Shown here: positions 9,523 to 18,908 of the stretch, one piece after another
Numbering within the stretch: position 1 is the first letter of the stretch
How the letters are laid out: each line of letters starts with the position of its first letter
DNA from: Ostreococcus mediterraneus
Taxonomy: Eukaryota > Chlorophyta > Mamiellophyceae > Mamiellales > Bathycoccaceae
Assembly: GCA_012295225.1 (NCBI GenBank)
Contig: WMKK01000004.1
Location: 791,502-855,501 of the forward strand
Direction of reading: 5' to 3'
Length of the DNA: 64,000 nt
Made by a program: the position numbers and the translations under genes
The notes under the pieces: model-generated
Databases searched by the model: none
Told to the model about the DNA's origin: nothing
What the model saw: only the letters and a program-made list of their open reading frames with translations

Positions 9523-10881
9523 TCAGTCATGAATGGCATTTTGAACTTTCCACGCGGCGAGAGAGCTCGCGAACGATCCATATTCAGAGTCCGCGATGGC
9601 TCGCCAACGCAGCGCGTCGCGGCTCTTCTTATCCATCGTCAAGAGTTTTCGCGCCATGTCCTCAACGGAAATCTTTTCGAATTTCGCCAAGCTTTCAAGA
9701 GCAAATAATGCCGTCCGCGGGTCATTGTCTTTGCCGCCAATATCGGGCACGTTCGTGGCAAACAAGTCCTCGGCGCTGAACTCGTGGTCTGAACTAAAGA
9801 ACGCCTTCCTCAAGTGCGCCGTGAGCTGTTGCACGCGTTCTCGAGCTAAATCTTTTCTAATGCCCTTGTGACCGTCGGCGATTGGCGTGAGAAAATACTC
9901 TTGGAAGAATTTTTTGTCACCCATGGACCAAGGATTGGCCCAGTTGAGCACGTGCCATGATTCAATTTCGTCGCAATTTTCTAAAATTTCGTCGCTCAAG
10001 CCGACTCTAAAGCATTTTCGATGCATCGCCGACGCTGCTTCGTACTGCTTCGACCTCGACGAATTCTTCAAGCGATGCACCTCGTCGTAAATTACCATTA
10101 ACCATGGCACGGTCAGCGCGGTGTCTAGAACCTTCTTAAACGTATCGTGCGTGAGAACAACGACGCTGCAGCTGCCGACGAGCGCGCGCGCGAACGCGTC
10201 CTCAGCCGCCTTGGACCCGCGCGCGAATGCGATATCCGAATCCGTCAACCCAAACAAACCAAGCGTTTCCACCCACGCCATGACCGCATTGGGCGAACAC
10301 AACACTAAAACCGCACCATCCTCAGTCTTATTCGCGGCGCTACGATTTCCGAGCGCCGTCGCCGCGAAACAACACGCCGCCCGAATCGGCTCCGCCTCGG
10401 CTTCATCCACCAATACGCACCCCTCATTGACGCTATACATGCGGTGCAAGTATTTCATCACTTTCACCTGCCGCGCGCTCAAACGCTCGACGTGGCGCGC
10501 GGGCACGGTCATGGAGCACCCGCGCCGCTTGGCGTCGTCTGGCGCCCACAACGCCAATGCGCCTCGCGCCTCGCCCATCGTCGTCGTCGCCGTCGTCCAC
10601 GTCGCCACCGCGCGCGGTTCGGTACACGCAGGCGTCGCGCGCGCGGTGGCGGTGGCCGTGAACCCATCGAGGCGCGCACCGCGCTTCACATCGACGTCTT
10701 CGTCGTGGAGCAACGCCGCAAAGGATGACTTGTGGCGACTGACTTTGGGCGAAGGACGACGCGTGGAGCGCGCGCGACGGCCGTCGTCGTCACCGTCGAC
10801 GTCGGCGTTGTCCACATCGATGGCTTTGAGCGCGCTGATGGCGTCGGCAAAGGTGGATTTCCCACGCTCGGGCGTGGGCAT
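9523..10881 (-). CDS. Degenerate SNF2-type ATPase-like protein
   Basis: 452 residues from the ATG at 10881 (MPTPERGKSTF); upstream codons in the same frame lack support. After a low-complexity N-terminus, residues ~130-365 follow the SNF2 N-terminal lobe in order: RQVKVMKYLH, GCVLVDEAEAEP at the motif I position, the VLVLCSPNAV strand, VVVLTHDTF, a kept DEVHRLKN box (266-273), then FRVGLSDEILEN where a working protein has GLTGTPIQN, and WANPWSMGDKKFFQEYF. Motif I lacks the G-K-T/S P-loop and motif III is altered, and no second helicase lobe exists. It is probably a non-catalytic scaffold derived from a SNF2 remodeller or repair factor. Tandem with CK1, 127 bp downstream of it. Confidence 0.65.
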   Translation of the reverse strand: MPTPERGKSTFADAISALKAIDVDNADVDGDDDGRRARSTRRPSPKVSRHKSSFAALLHDEDVDVKRGARLDGFTATATARATPACTEPRAVATWTTATTTMGEARGALALWAPDDAKRRGCSMTVPARHVERLSARQVKVMKYLHRMYSVNEGCVLVDEAEAEPIRAACCFAATALGNRSAANKTEDGAVLVLCSPNAVMAWVETLGLFGLTDSDIAFARGSKAAEDAFARALVGSCSVVVLTHDTFKKVLDTALTVPWLMVIYDEVHRLKNSSRSKQYEAASAMHRKCFRVGLSDEILENCDEIESWHVLNWANPWSMGDKKFFQEYFLTPIADGHKGIRKDLARERVQQLTAHLRKAFFSSDHEFSAEDLFATNVPDIGGKDNDPRTALFALESLAKFEKISVEDMARKLLTMDKKSRDALRWRAIADSEYGSFASSLAAWKVQNAIHD

Positions 10882-11008
10882 GGCGACGACGTCGACGAGT
10901 CGCGAAGTGACGCACGTCAGTTGATGAAGTTTTACTTTGACTTGATCTCTAATTGAACAAAAGCTAATGTATTTGTGCGTGTGCGCGTGTGCGCGCAGGT
11001 GCGAAGAC

Positions 11009-12532
11009 TTACATACGGTCGTAACCAAACTTCCCGGTGCTTTCACCGAGATCGTCGCCAACCTCTTTTCTACCCGCGAGAGGGCGGGAACTGGAACGTT
11101 GTCTGTCGTACGTACGTTGCGATGCGACGCGTTCGAGCACCTGGTCGACGGTATTTTTCTCCACCAATCTCGAAGTGGTTCGCGTTTGCGTGGTACCCGA
11201 ACGGTCTATAGGTGCACGACGCGACGCGGCGTTGCCGTCAATTTGCTCACCACTCGTGCCCGGTTGAGCGCCGCCGCCGCTCGGCCCGGCGCTCGGGCGC
11301 GTCAGCGCCTGCGTTTGCTGATACTTTAAAATGGTCCAGTCAAACACATAGTCGTACTGGTAACCTTCACGGATGAACAAATCGCGGAAGAGCTTACGCA
11401 AGTATGAGTAATCGGGCTTGTCTGAAAACCGCAACGAGCGGACAACCTGAAAGTACGTCACAAACTCGGGTGGGTACCCTTTGCACAACACTTCAATCGG
11501 CGTCGTCATCTTCTTTTCGCTAATCTTTTCATACTTTTGCTTCTTCGTCGCCGCCTTCAACCCTTGCCACGGAAGCGATCCACGCAGGAAATACATCAAC
11601 ACATACCCTAAGGACTCCAAATCATCCCGTCGTGACTGCTCAATGCCGACGTGCGTGTTGATGGAAGCGTACCGCGCTGTCCCCGTCAAGTTTTTATTCT
11701 CTCTGTACGGAATGTGCAAGTGCGTCTTCGGATCCCGATACTTTTTCGCCAACCCGAAATCAATGATATTCACTTGATTCGCGCGCTTGCCCAGCCCCAT
11801 CAAGAAATTATCTGGTTTGATATCGCGATGGATGAAAGACTTGGAGTGCACGTATTCAATTCTCGACACGAGTTGATCGGCGAGCATCAAAACCGTCTTC
11901 AAGCTCAACTTGCGATTGCAAAAGTTGAACAAGTCCTCTAATGACGGTCCAAGCAAATCCATGACCATTATGTTATAATCTCCTTCCACGCCGTACCATC
12001 GCACGTTTGGTACACCCGTACCACCTTGTAATATTTTGTACAACCTGGATTCATACAACAATTGCGGGTGCTTCGTCTTGCAACTCTCCTACGCGCGTCG
12101 GAAAAACACATCGTCGTCAGCACTCAGCACGCGAACGAAGAAAAAAGCCCGCGCAACACATCGACGTCGACGAACACCGCCGCTACGATACGAGATGTGA
12201 CAGATCAATAGAATCAAAACGCGCGCGCACGCGATTCGGTACGCACCAACTTGATCGCCACCTCCTCATTCGTCTTGATGTGCGTCCCTATATCCCACCG
12301 AAACACACGTTCACGTCAGTCAAACGCGCACGAACGCACACACACACACACAACACGTATCATCCTCTCGCGCGATCGCCACTTTCACGCACGAACGAGC
12401 GCGCGAAAACCCGCCCATCGGGCCCGATCCCGCACCTAGGTAAATGTCCCCAAACGACCCGCTCCCCACCTTTCGCCCGAGCCTGTACTTATTCCCCACG
12501 CGAAGCTCCAACCCAGTGCTCGAAGCGCTCAT
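11009..12532 (-). CDS. CK1: Casein kinase 1, three exons
   Basis: Exons (minus) 12532-12436, 12287-12247 and 12088-11009. Donors are GTGCGG and GTGCGT, both introns carry CTGAC, and acceptors are ATATAG and GCGTAG. The 41-nt middle exon encodes [13 protein letters not shown] including the catalytic lysine K45, so the gene cannot work without it. The product is about 405 residues, the usual CK1 delta/epsilon length: [11 protein letters not shown] loop, [56 protein letters not shown] Gly/Ser/Arg-rich C-terminal tail follows. A Ser/Thr kinase of cytosol and nucleus; in Ostreococcus CK1 is linked to clock speed. Close relative of the MUT9-like kinase at 2.8 kb. Confidence 0.95.
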
Positions 12533-12986
12533 GATGATTACGCGTCACGTCCACGCGCGCTCGTCACCCCGCGAACGCGTTCGCACGCCTCTCCGTTCGC
12601 GCGCGCGCGAAAAATTGGAAACCAACGCGCTCCGCGCGCGCCTCTCGCGCGCGTCGGACGATTCTGACGCCTCTCTCGCGCGCCGACCGTCGTCGCGCGT
12701 CGCTCGAGCGCGCGACGCACGCGCAAAAATACACGCGACCGCGATGCGCGATGTCCGTCGTCCGTGCGACTCGTGCGCGACGACGCGAGGACGCCGTTCG
12801 TGTTCTGACGCGGTCGCACGATCGCGCGGTCGCGTGGGCCGTCGCTGCGGCCGTTCGATCGATCGATCGAATCTCGCGCGATCGATATCGCGATCGATGG
12901 ATTTTCTCGCGCGATCGATATTACGTATCGATCGAATGGCACACGCATCGATCGAGGTTGTTACGACACCGCACTTCGCGACGACG
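12533..12986. promoter_or_regulatory. Divergent promoter region rich in GATCGATC
   Basis: 454 bp between the CK1 start (minus) and the FAM32A start (plus). At about 12858-12960 it holds a dense cluster of ATCGAT / GATCGATC / CGATCGATATCGCGATCG palindromes. The same core builds the long array at 44.9 kb, also between divergent genes. The reading frames across it are Arg/Ser-rich shadows. Promoter role is inferred from position and palindrome density. Confidence 0.45.
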
Positions 12987-13349
12987 ATGAAGGACGAGGC
13001 GTCGGCGTCGGCGGGCGCGTACGCGCACGTCGTGCGTGGGAAATTAAAGCTCAAGGCGTCGTCGTCGTCTTCGGCGTCGGCGGCGTCGAAGGGGGTGACG
13101 AAGAAGAAGCATAAAAAGGCATCCAAGCGCGCGTCGCGCGAGGACGATGGTCGACCGGAGACGAGTTCGGGCGGTGGTGATCGACGCACCGCGGCGGAGA
13201 AGGCGTACGATGCGTACAAGTCAAAGCATGAGGATCGTCTCATCGCATCCATGGCGAGCGCTTCGCATAAGGATAAAGTGGCGGCGTTCAACGAGAAGTT
13301 GAGCAAGCTCAGCGAGCATCACGACATTCCGAAAGTGGGGCCGGGTTAA
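12987..13349 (+). CDS. FAM32A: FAM32A-like spliceosomal protein
   Basis: 120 residues. The family pattern is complete: AHVVRGKLKLK near the N-terminus, a Ser/Ala tract, KKKHKKASKRA basic stretch, RTAAEKAYDAYKSKHEDRL, ASHKDKVAAFNEKLSKLSEH, and the ending HDIPKVGPG that matches the near-invariant HYDIPKV tail. In the human C* spliceosome the FAM32A C-terminus reaches into the catalytic centre and promotes exon ligation. The start at 12987 is chosen because the frame upstream (open to 12444) is low-complexity and lies in the ATCGAT-rich promoter. Intronless. Confidence 0.88.
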   Translation: MKDEASASAGAYAHVVRGKLKLKASSSSSASAASKGVTKKKHKKASKRASREDDGRPETSSGGGDRRTAAEKAYDAYKSKHEDRLIASMASASHKDKVAAFNEKLSKLSEHHDIPKVGPG

Positions 13350-13416
13350 CGGGTAACGCGCGCGCCGTGCTCTAGTATTGTTACAAAACAACCGTGCTAA
13401 TTTAATTCGTCTACGT

Positions 13417-14016
13417 TTACGCGTTTGGCTCGTCGGAGACGTCTATGTCGACATCGCCGTCGGCGAGTCGACGGAAATCGACGCGTCTAACGCGAAGCGC
13501 CGTCGCGTTGTACGTAAAGCTTTCTCCCGCACGCACCGGGAGCTCGTCTTCGCCACCAATGACACCGCGAGCTCGCGCATCGCGTTTCCACATATCGCGC
13601 ATCGCCACGATCGCTTCTACTTTTCTAGAACACGCGAGTAAGGTGTCGTATTCAACCGGAGCGACGAGCGCGAAGAAATCATCGGCGAAGACGCTCACGC
13701 GCACCTCGCTCAAGTCTCTCCACGCAAATTTTCGACGCATCCGTCGCGTGTGTGCGTCGAGAAGTACGACGCCAATGTTTGTGACGACTAGTATGCGCTT
13801 CACGCACTCGTCGCGCTTGTTTATTTTGATGCAGTGCGCGCTAAAGGTGATTTCGTTGGCGCCATACTTGGTGAGCGTCGAAGCGCAAGAGGCGTCGTTG
13901 GAGATGCCTAGGTCGTCACCGAGCGTGACTTTACCGAACGATGATCGTCGTCGTTCTTTTACGCCCAAGAATGGGCGCATGACGACGTCACCATCGACCG
14001 CCTCGGGGGCGCGCAT
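13417..14016 (-). CDS. Stand-alone myosin-I tail (TH1) domain protein
   Basis: 199 residues. MRPFLGVKERRRSSFGKVTLGDDLG resembles the entry of a myosin TH1 domain (basic K-E-R-R-R followed by G-D-x-L). The segment KYGANEITFSAHCIKINKRDECVKRILVVTNIGVVLLD, RRKFAWRDLSEVRVSVFADDFF then tracks the TH1 pleckstrin-like core (KV-KR-LT--ALYLLD, R-I-L-DI--ISVS---D--F). TH1 domains bind acidic phospholipids. There is no motor, IQ or SH3 region before it. Green algae are generally thought to lack class I myosins, so this would be a free lipid-binding domain. The final 20 residues are acidic. Confidence 0.6.
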   Translation of the reverse strand: MRAPEAVDGDVVMRPFLGVKERRRSSFGKVTLGDDLGISNDASCASTLTKYGANEITFSAHCIKINKRDECVKRILVVTNIGVVLLDAHTRRMRRKFAWRDLSEVRVSVFADDFFALVAPVEYDTLLACSRKVEAIVAMRDMWKRDARARGVIGGEDELPVRAGESFTYNATALRVRRVDFRRLADGDVDIDVSDEPNA

Positions 14017-14202
14017 GGGCGAGGCTCGCTGTGACGTAGGTGACGCAGTCGCGAACAGCGTTTCAACGACGACGATAATGATGATGACAATGACGATTCA
14101 TTCATTAATAAATGTTCAATAATAAATACCGGTAATAGAATAGAATAGAATAGTGTCCATGGGAGCCTGCGCGCGAGATAGAGACGACGAGCGTCGTGCT
14201 AT

Positions 14203-15102
14203 TTATCCGATGTTTGCCTTTGTGAGCGTCGCGCAACGCACGGCGCCCGCCGAGGACATCATCGGCACCCCGTTGAACGTCGCCACGCAGTCATCGTTCG
14301 TCCTCAATTGCGGTTGAAGCTCTTCCCACGTTTTCCTTTTTGCGATTTGGTTCGGGGTTTGCGGCTCAGACTGGGGCTCTTCGGATTCGCCAAAGCGCAC
14401 GCGCTCGCCAACGACGGCGCCCTCCGGCGCTACCAAGAGCTCCACCTTTTCGTGCGAGTCATCGCTCGCGGCGAGGATCATCCCGAACGAAGGAATGCCA
14501 GCAAGCTTACGCGCCTATGATCAAATGCACACACACAACGCGCACGTCAGTCAGTCAGTCATTCACTCAGGCGCGCGCGCGTACGACGACATCGAGCCGA
14601 GACAAACGAGACGCGCCTTCAAGTTTGCGAAAACGATAACATTCTTCCCAACCAAATCCTCAGCCGCCATGTACGGAACTAACCCACTTAAGATCGTACG
14701 CGGACCTTCGGGTTCACCCACATCAATCTCTTCAATGTACTGCAACACGTGCGACGAATAATACAAAACGCGCCATCCGTCAGTCATCCGCTCGAGCGTC
14801 TCTCGCGCGTCCAGATTAATCACCCAACACCCCACCACCACATCGCACACATCACTCGCGTCGATCGACCGCGACCCATGACGCACCAACTTCTCCGCCT
14901 CTTCGTGCTTACGCGCGCTCAACACGCGCCCGACGCGTAAATCCACGCGCTCCTCGAGCGGCCCGCTCTCGGCTGCTTTTCCATCGGCGCGCACCGCAAG
15001 CGACGCCCGGCGCACCGCCGACGGCGCGGTTCGCGCTCGAGCGACGCGCGACGGCGACAGCGCGAAAGTGAATCGTAACGCGACGGCGCGTGCGGGAGAC
15101 AT
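14203..15102 (-). CDS. Plastid EMAPII/tRNA-binding OB-fold protein
   Basis: Exons (minus) 15102-14617 and 14514-14203, 265 residues. The join reads VIVFANLK-ARKLAGIPSFGMILAA, the conserved core of the C-terminal tRNA-binding domain of Arc1p, p43/EMAPII and MetRS. Earlier: VDLRVGRVLSA, INLDARETLERM, IEEIDVGEPEGPRTILSGLV. Roughly 40 residues of Arg/Ala/Ser-rich transit peptide end near VRADG, so it is probably imported into the plastid, like Arabidopsis relatives with one such domain. The 102-bp intron has a GC donor (GCGCGT), an AG acceptor and a triple GACTGAC branch region. AGGCGCGT is repeated at both splice junctions. It may act as a tRNA-binding cofactor. Confidence 0.82.
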
Positions 15103-15428
15103 CGCGACGACGGCGACGGCGATAGCGGCGCGAAATGGCGCGGGAGTCACAGCGGGATGGCAGGATGGATAGATAACGAGTCGTTTTGAACATGTGATAA
15201 CTCTGCCGACCAATTCGCAACGGATTGCACACTTCCGACGACGCGTCCGATGACGCGTCCGACGACGCACGCGATGCCTGCTTTTATTTACATTTAAAAC
15301 CATCGGTATGTTTCATGTCATCGAAGCCGTCTACAATGAAACGTTTTTCTCAAATTTGACTGTCAAATCGTGTCCCAGCATCGCGGCGTCGAACGACTGC
15401 ACTCGCGCGCGCGCCTCCATCTCCCGCG

Positions 15429-17408
15429 ATGGCGTTGCGAGACGAGAGCGATGACGATGACGATGACGAAAGCGATGGTGCGTTTGATGACGCGCTGACG
15501 TCGCCGGTGATGGCGACGGTGAACGGGAGCCGGAAGGATGGGACGATGAAGATGAAGAAGTCAAAAAACGCGCGCGCTCGTCCATCGACGACATCGACGA
15601 CGACAACGACGACGACGGTGTCGGGTGTGGGTGGGCTTGATCTAGACGTGGATGATGGGTTTAATTTCTCCGAGGCGTTGAAGAAGAGAAAGGTTGACGT
15701 AAAGTCTCCTCGGCAAGGCGCGAGCGGAGGCGCGAGAAAACGCGGAGGCGCGAGCGCCGCGTCGGCGAGCGGACGACGCGATTCCAACCCCGAGAAGGAG
15801 AATAAGGAGAATAAGAAAGGGTCCATCGCGTGGTTATTAGAAGAACAGGCACAAGATGCTAAAGCGGCGAAGCTGGCGCAGGTGGTTATGGAAAGACGTA
15901 AGGCGGATGACGCGATTCTGCGAGCGCAACGAGAACGCGAAAACGAAGAGATGAAACGTGAAATCGCGCGCGAAGAAGAGGAAGCGATGCGAGCGATTGA
16001 GCGAGAACATAATAGCGAGGAAATAGGCGAGACGATTGTGGTGTGTGAGTCCAAGTGTACGCTGACTGCGGATGCTTTTGTGAACGCGAGGTCGCCAGAG
16101 GTGCTCGAGACGCAAGTAACATTTGACGCTGTTGACGATTTTACGGATTTTATAGAGCGAACCGGTAAAGAGCGCGGTTCGTGTCCCTTTGGGTATGATC
16201 AATTTAACGAGGATGTGAAAGTCGTCATGTTATTAGAGGGCTTTATGCCGCTGACGTGGTTAAAACGACGCGCCAATGGTGAGCGGAATGTCGTGCTCAA
16301 GAGTGAGTTGACGTGGCTATGGAGTATGGTTCGGAATTTCGCGAGCAGAGACGTGGGATGCGCCGCTCGCGACGCCATTCTCGTTGCCCTTGGATTTGAC
16401 GCAAAACTCGGCTCGTTGTACGACGGTGAATTATCTCGATTCGACTACACACGAAAGAAATTTCGTGAGCGGTATGACGCACCCGCTTGGTCACCGTCGG
16501 CGACCGAGGCGTGCGAGGCACTCGAGTCTCTCGGCGCTCAAATCACATCAGATCAAGCAACGCAATCATCAAAGCCTGTGGGAACGAATCCAAAGACGTT
16601 TCGACTTCGACCGGAATTTTTCATCATGTTACAAGTGATCACTGCGTATTGCGACAACGCATTCGTGCGCGCCGCAGAGTTTGATCGATCTGCCGACGCG
16701 TGCGCAAAACTTTTGCAAATCTACGCCTCAATCGTCATAGATCCTCGAACGCGAGCATTGGATGTCGTCGTGGAACACGCCGCAGCGTCGCTTTTGGCGT
16801 GCATTTCCGACGCGCAATGGTCTGCTTTCAAAGCAAACGCCGTGAAGAGATTGACGGAACTCACGGGCGAAGACGAGTACGCCATCAAACTACGCATCAC
16901 GCAGTGGTTGCCTTGCACTACGCATCGAGAAAGGGACATGAGAGATGCGTTGGCGGCGGCGGCAATCGTATCGCTTCAGCACAAAATCCCGCGCGCGGAT
17001 GGAAAAAAGACTGAGCCAGTTAAACTCACGGCAAAGCTCGCGAGTGACATCTCTCGCGACGACGCGCAGTCCATTCTCAATCGTCGCCGCGACGCCGCGG
17101 AACAAATAGCTGACGCACGATTAGATTCAAAACTCGAAGCGCCAGACGTGTGGCGATTGGTGTATGTTATGGATCTCGTGGACATTGTCTTAAACGGAGG
17201 TATCGTCATTGAGGGTGAAGATCTCTTCCCTGAAGGCGGATTGGAGCGCTTTATGCAATTTCTGTCAACAAAACTCCCGCGGACATTTAGGCCATCGCTC
17301 AGTGCGCTAAAAACCAAGCTTTGGGCGGTGAAAACGCGCTATGAGCGCATAGGTGACGTTACGCGTGCCGCTATTCAAGCAGCAAAAGATGCAGTGTACC
17401 ATGTATAG
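15429..17408 (+). CDS. Large alpha-helical protein, possible SMC5/6 NSE6/SLF2-like
   Basis: 659 residues. The N-terminal ~130 are disordered and acidic then basic (nuclear-type). A coiled coil follows at ~155-195 (KADDAILRAQRERENEEMKR), and from ~230 a helical domain with QFNEDVKVVMLLEGFMPLTW, KSELTWLWSMVRNFASRD, and FRLRPEFFIMLQVI. The arrangement (a disordered N-terminus, then a helical region with a W-L-W segment and late LFPEGGLERFMQFL) recalls the CANIN/FAM178 domain of SLF2/NSE6 loaders of the SMC5/6 complex. I cannot confirm that without a profile search, so the family is a suggestion only. Coding status is firm from composition. Confidence 0.45.
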   Translation: MALRDESDDDDDDESDGAFDDALTSPVMATVNGSRKDGTMKMKKSKNARARPSTTSTTTTTTTVSGVGGLDLDVDDGFNFSEALKKRKVDVKSPRQGASGGARKRGGASAASASGRRDSNPEKENKENKKGSIAWLLEEQAQDAKAAKLAQVVMERRKADDAILRAQRERENEEMKREIAREEEEAMRAIEREHNSEEIGETIVVCESKCTLTADAFVNARSPEVLETQVTFDAVDDFTDFIERTGKERGSCPFGYDQFNEDVKVVMLLEGFMPLTWLKRRANGERNVVLKSELTWLWSMVRNFASRDVGCAARDAILVALGFDAKLGSLYDGELSRFDYTRKKFRERYDAPAWSPSATEACEALESLGAQITSDQATQSSKPVGTNPKTFRLRPEFFIMLQVITAYCDNAFVRAAEFDRSADACAKLLQIYASIVIDPRTRALDVVVEHAAASLLACISDAQWSAFKANAVKRLTELTGEDEYAIKLRITQWLPCTTHRERDMRDALAAAAIVSLQHKIPRADGKKTEPVKLTAKLASDISRDDAQSILNRRRDAAEQIADARLDSKLEAPDVWRLVYVMDLVDIVLNGGIVIEGEDLFPEGGLERFMQFLSTKLPRTFRPSLSALKTKLWAVKTRYERIGDVTRAAIQAAKDAVYHV

Positions 17409-17468
17409 CAAATTTAATATGACAAGGTGAAACGCGCGCTTCCACCGACGTCTAGACTTCATTCATAG

Positions 17469-18881
17469 ATGCTCGCTCGTGGTGCAGCACCGGCAGTCAA
17501 GTTCAACCACCGCACACGGCACAACGGACGCCGTCGAGTATCGCTCAGAAGTGCGCGCGCGATGTCATCGGATGCCTTGAACGCCCTAGAACTCGACGAA
17601 GAAAGGTTTGTGTCTTTGCTAGGCTCGCTCATTGGCGAGAGCCAGCACTTGCAAAACACGGGCGTCGGCACCGCATTCGTTCCAAAAGAGGATCTGGCGA
17701 TTCGTCATGTATTAGAGGTATTGAAACCCTACCGTGTGGAGAACGGGGGCGTGCTGGAAGTCGAGCACATCACCTACACCGAGGGACGTGGAAACTTGAT
17801 CGTCAAGTATCCAGGCTCTGGCGGCGCAGACGAACAGCTCACATTTGCCGGTTCTCACTTGGATGTCGTTCCGGCGAATCCGGAAGCGTGGACCGTAGAC
17901 CCGTTCAAGCTCACGATTGATGGCGATAAGCTTTATGGGAGAGGAACGACAGATTGCTTGGGACACGTCGCGCTTTTGACGACGTTGTTCGCGCAGCTCG
18001 GGGAGTTGAAACCAGACTTGAAGACGTCGTTGACGTGCGTTTTCATCGCGAGTGAAGAAGCAAATGGCCCAGGCGTTGGTGTTGATGGATTAGTAGCCAA
18101 CGGCAAGTTGGATCATTGCAAAAGTGGGCCGGTAGTATGGGTTGACTGCGCCGATTCGCAGCCATGCATCGGTACGGCGGGCGCGATTACGTGGACATTA
18201 AAGGCCAAAGGGCACAGATTTCATTCAGGGTTACCGCACAAAGGCATAAACGCGATTGAGATGGGTATGACTGCGATCGAGCGCATCCAAGACAAGTTTT
18301 ATGAAACTTTTCCGGCGTGTCAGCAAGAAAGAGATTACAAGTTTATTACGTCGTCGACGATGAAACCGACGCAAATTTCTTGCGCCCCAGGTGGATTAAA
18401 CCAAATCCCCCCCGAAGCGACGATTAGTGGTGATATTCGTTTGACTCCTTTCTACCCCGTGGACGACGTCAAGGCTTGCATTGAGGCGGAGATAAAAGCC
18501 ATCAACGATGACATTGAATCCTTGCCGACAAAGGGTGACTTTTCCAAATTCGTCATCCCTGACGGCAAAGGTGGCCTTCGCAAGGGCTCGTTAGAGCTCA
18601 CTTGGGGCGAGCATTTGCTCACAGGTATCGCGTGCGACCTCAATTCACCAGCATTAAAGACGCTGTGCGATGTCATTAAAGATGTCAAGGGCGTGGCCGA
18701 ACCATACTCGCTCACCGGTTCGCTTCCGCTTGTCGCCGAAATGCAATCCAACGGCTTTGACATCCAGCTCATCGGATTTGGTTTGATGAGCACGTACCAC
18801 GCCGATGATGAATACTGTAGTCTAGCAGATATGCGCGACGCCGCGCGCATTCTCGCGCGTACCATTGCCAAATTCGGTTGA
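17469..18881 (+). CDS. Acetylornithine deacetylase, plant M20 type
   Basis: A 470-residue zinc peptidase-family (M20) enzyme of arginine/ornithine synthesis: N-acetylornithine to ornithine plus acetate. Metal and catalytic positions are visible: GSHLD (H130, D132), GRGTTDCLGH (D162), catalytic EE at 196-197 (IASEEANGPG), a dimerisation-domain histidine in HRFHSGLPHKG, and the final STYHADDEY ligand histidine. About 32 basic residues precede MSSDALNALEL and probably form an organelle transit peptide. Same strand as the preceding gene, 60 bp after it. Its stop is only 27 bp from the convergent RPC1 stop. Confidence 0.9.
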   Translation: MLARGAAPAVKFNHRTRHNGRRRVSLRSARAMSSDALNALELDEERFVSLLGSLIGESQHLQNTGVGTAFVPKEDLAIRHVLEVLKPYRVENGGVLEVEHITYTEGRGNLIVKYPGSGGADEQLTFAGSHLDVVPANPEAWTVDPFKLTIDGDKLYGRGTTDCLGHVALLTTLFAQLGELKPDLKTSLTCVFIASEEANGPGVGVDGLVANGKLDHCKSGPVVWVDCADSQPCIGTAGAITWTLKAKGHRFHSGLPHKGINAIEMGMTAIERIQDKFYETFPACQQERDYKFITSSTMKPTQISCAPGGLNQIPPEATISGDIRLTPFYPVDDVKACIEAEIKAINDDIESLPTKGDFSKFVIPDGKGGLRKGSLELTWGEHLLTGIACDLNSPALKTLCDVIKDVKGVAEPYSLTGSLPLVAEMQSNGFDIQLIGFGLMSTYHADDEYCSLADMRDAARILARTIAKFG

Positions 18882-18908
18882 ATACTAAAATTACAAATCG
18901 TCTATCGT

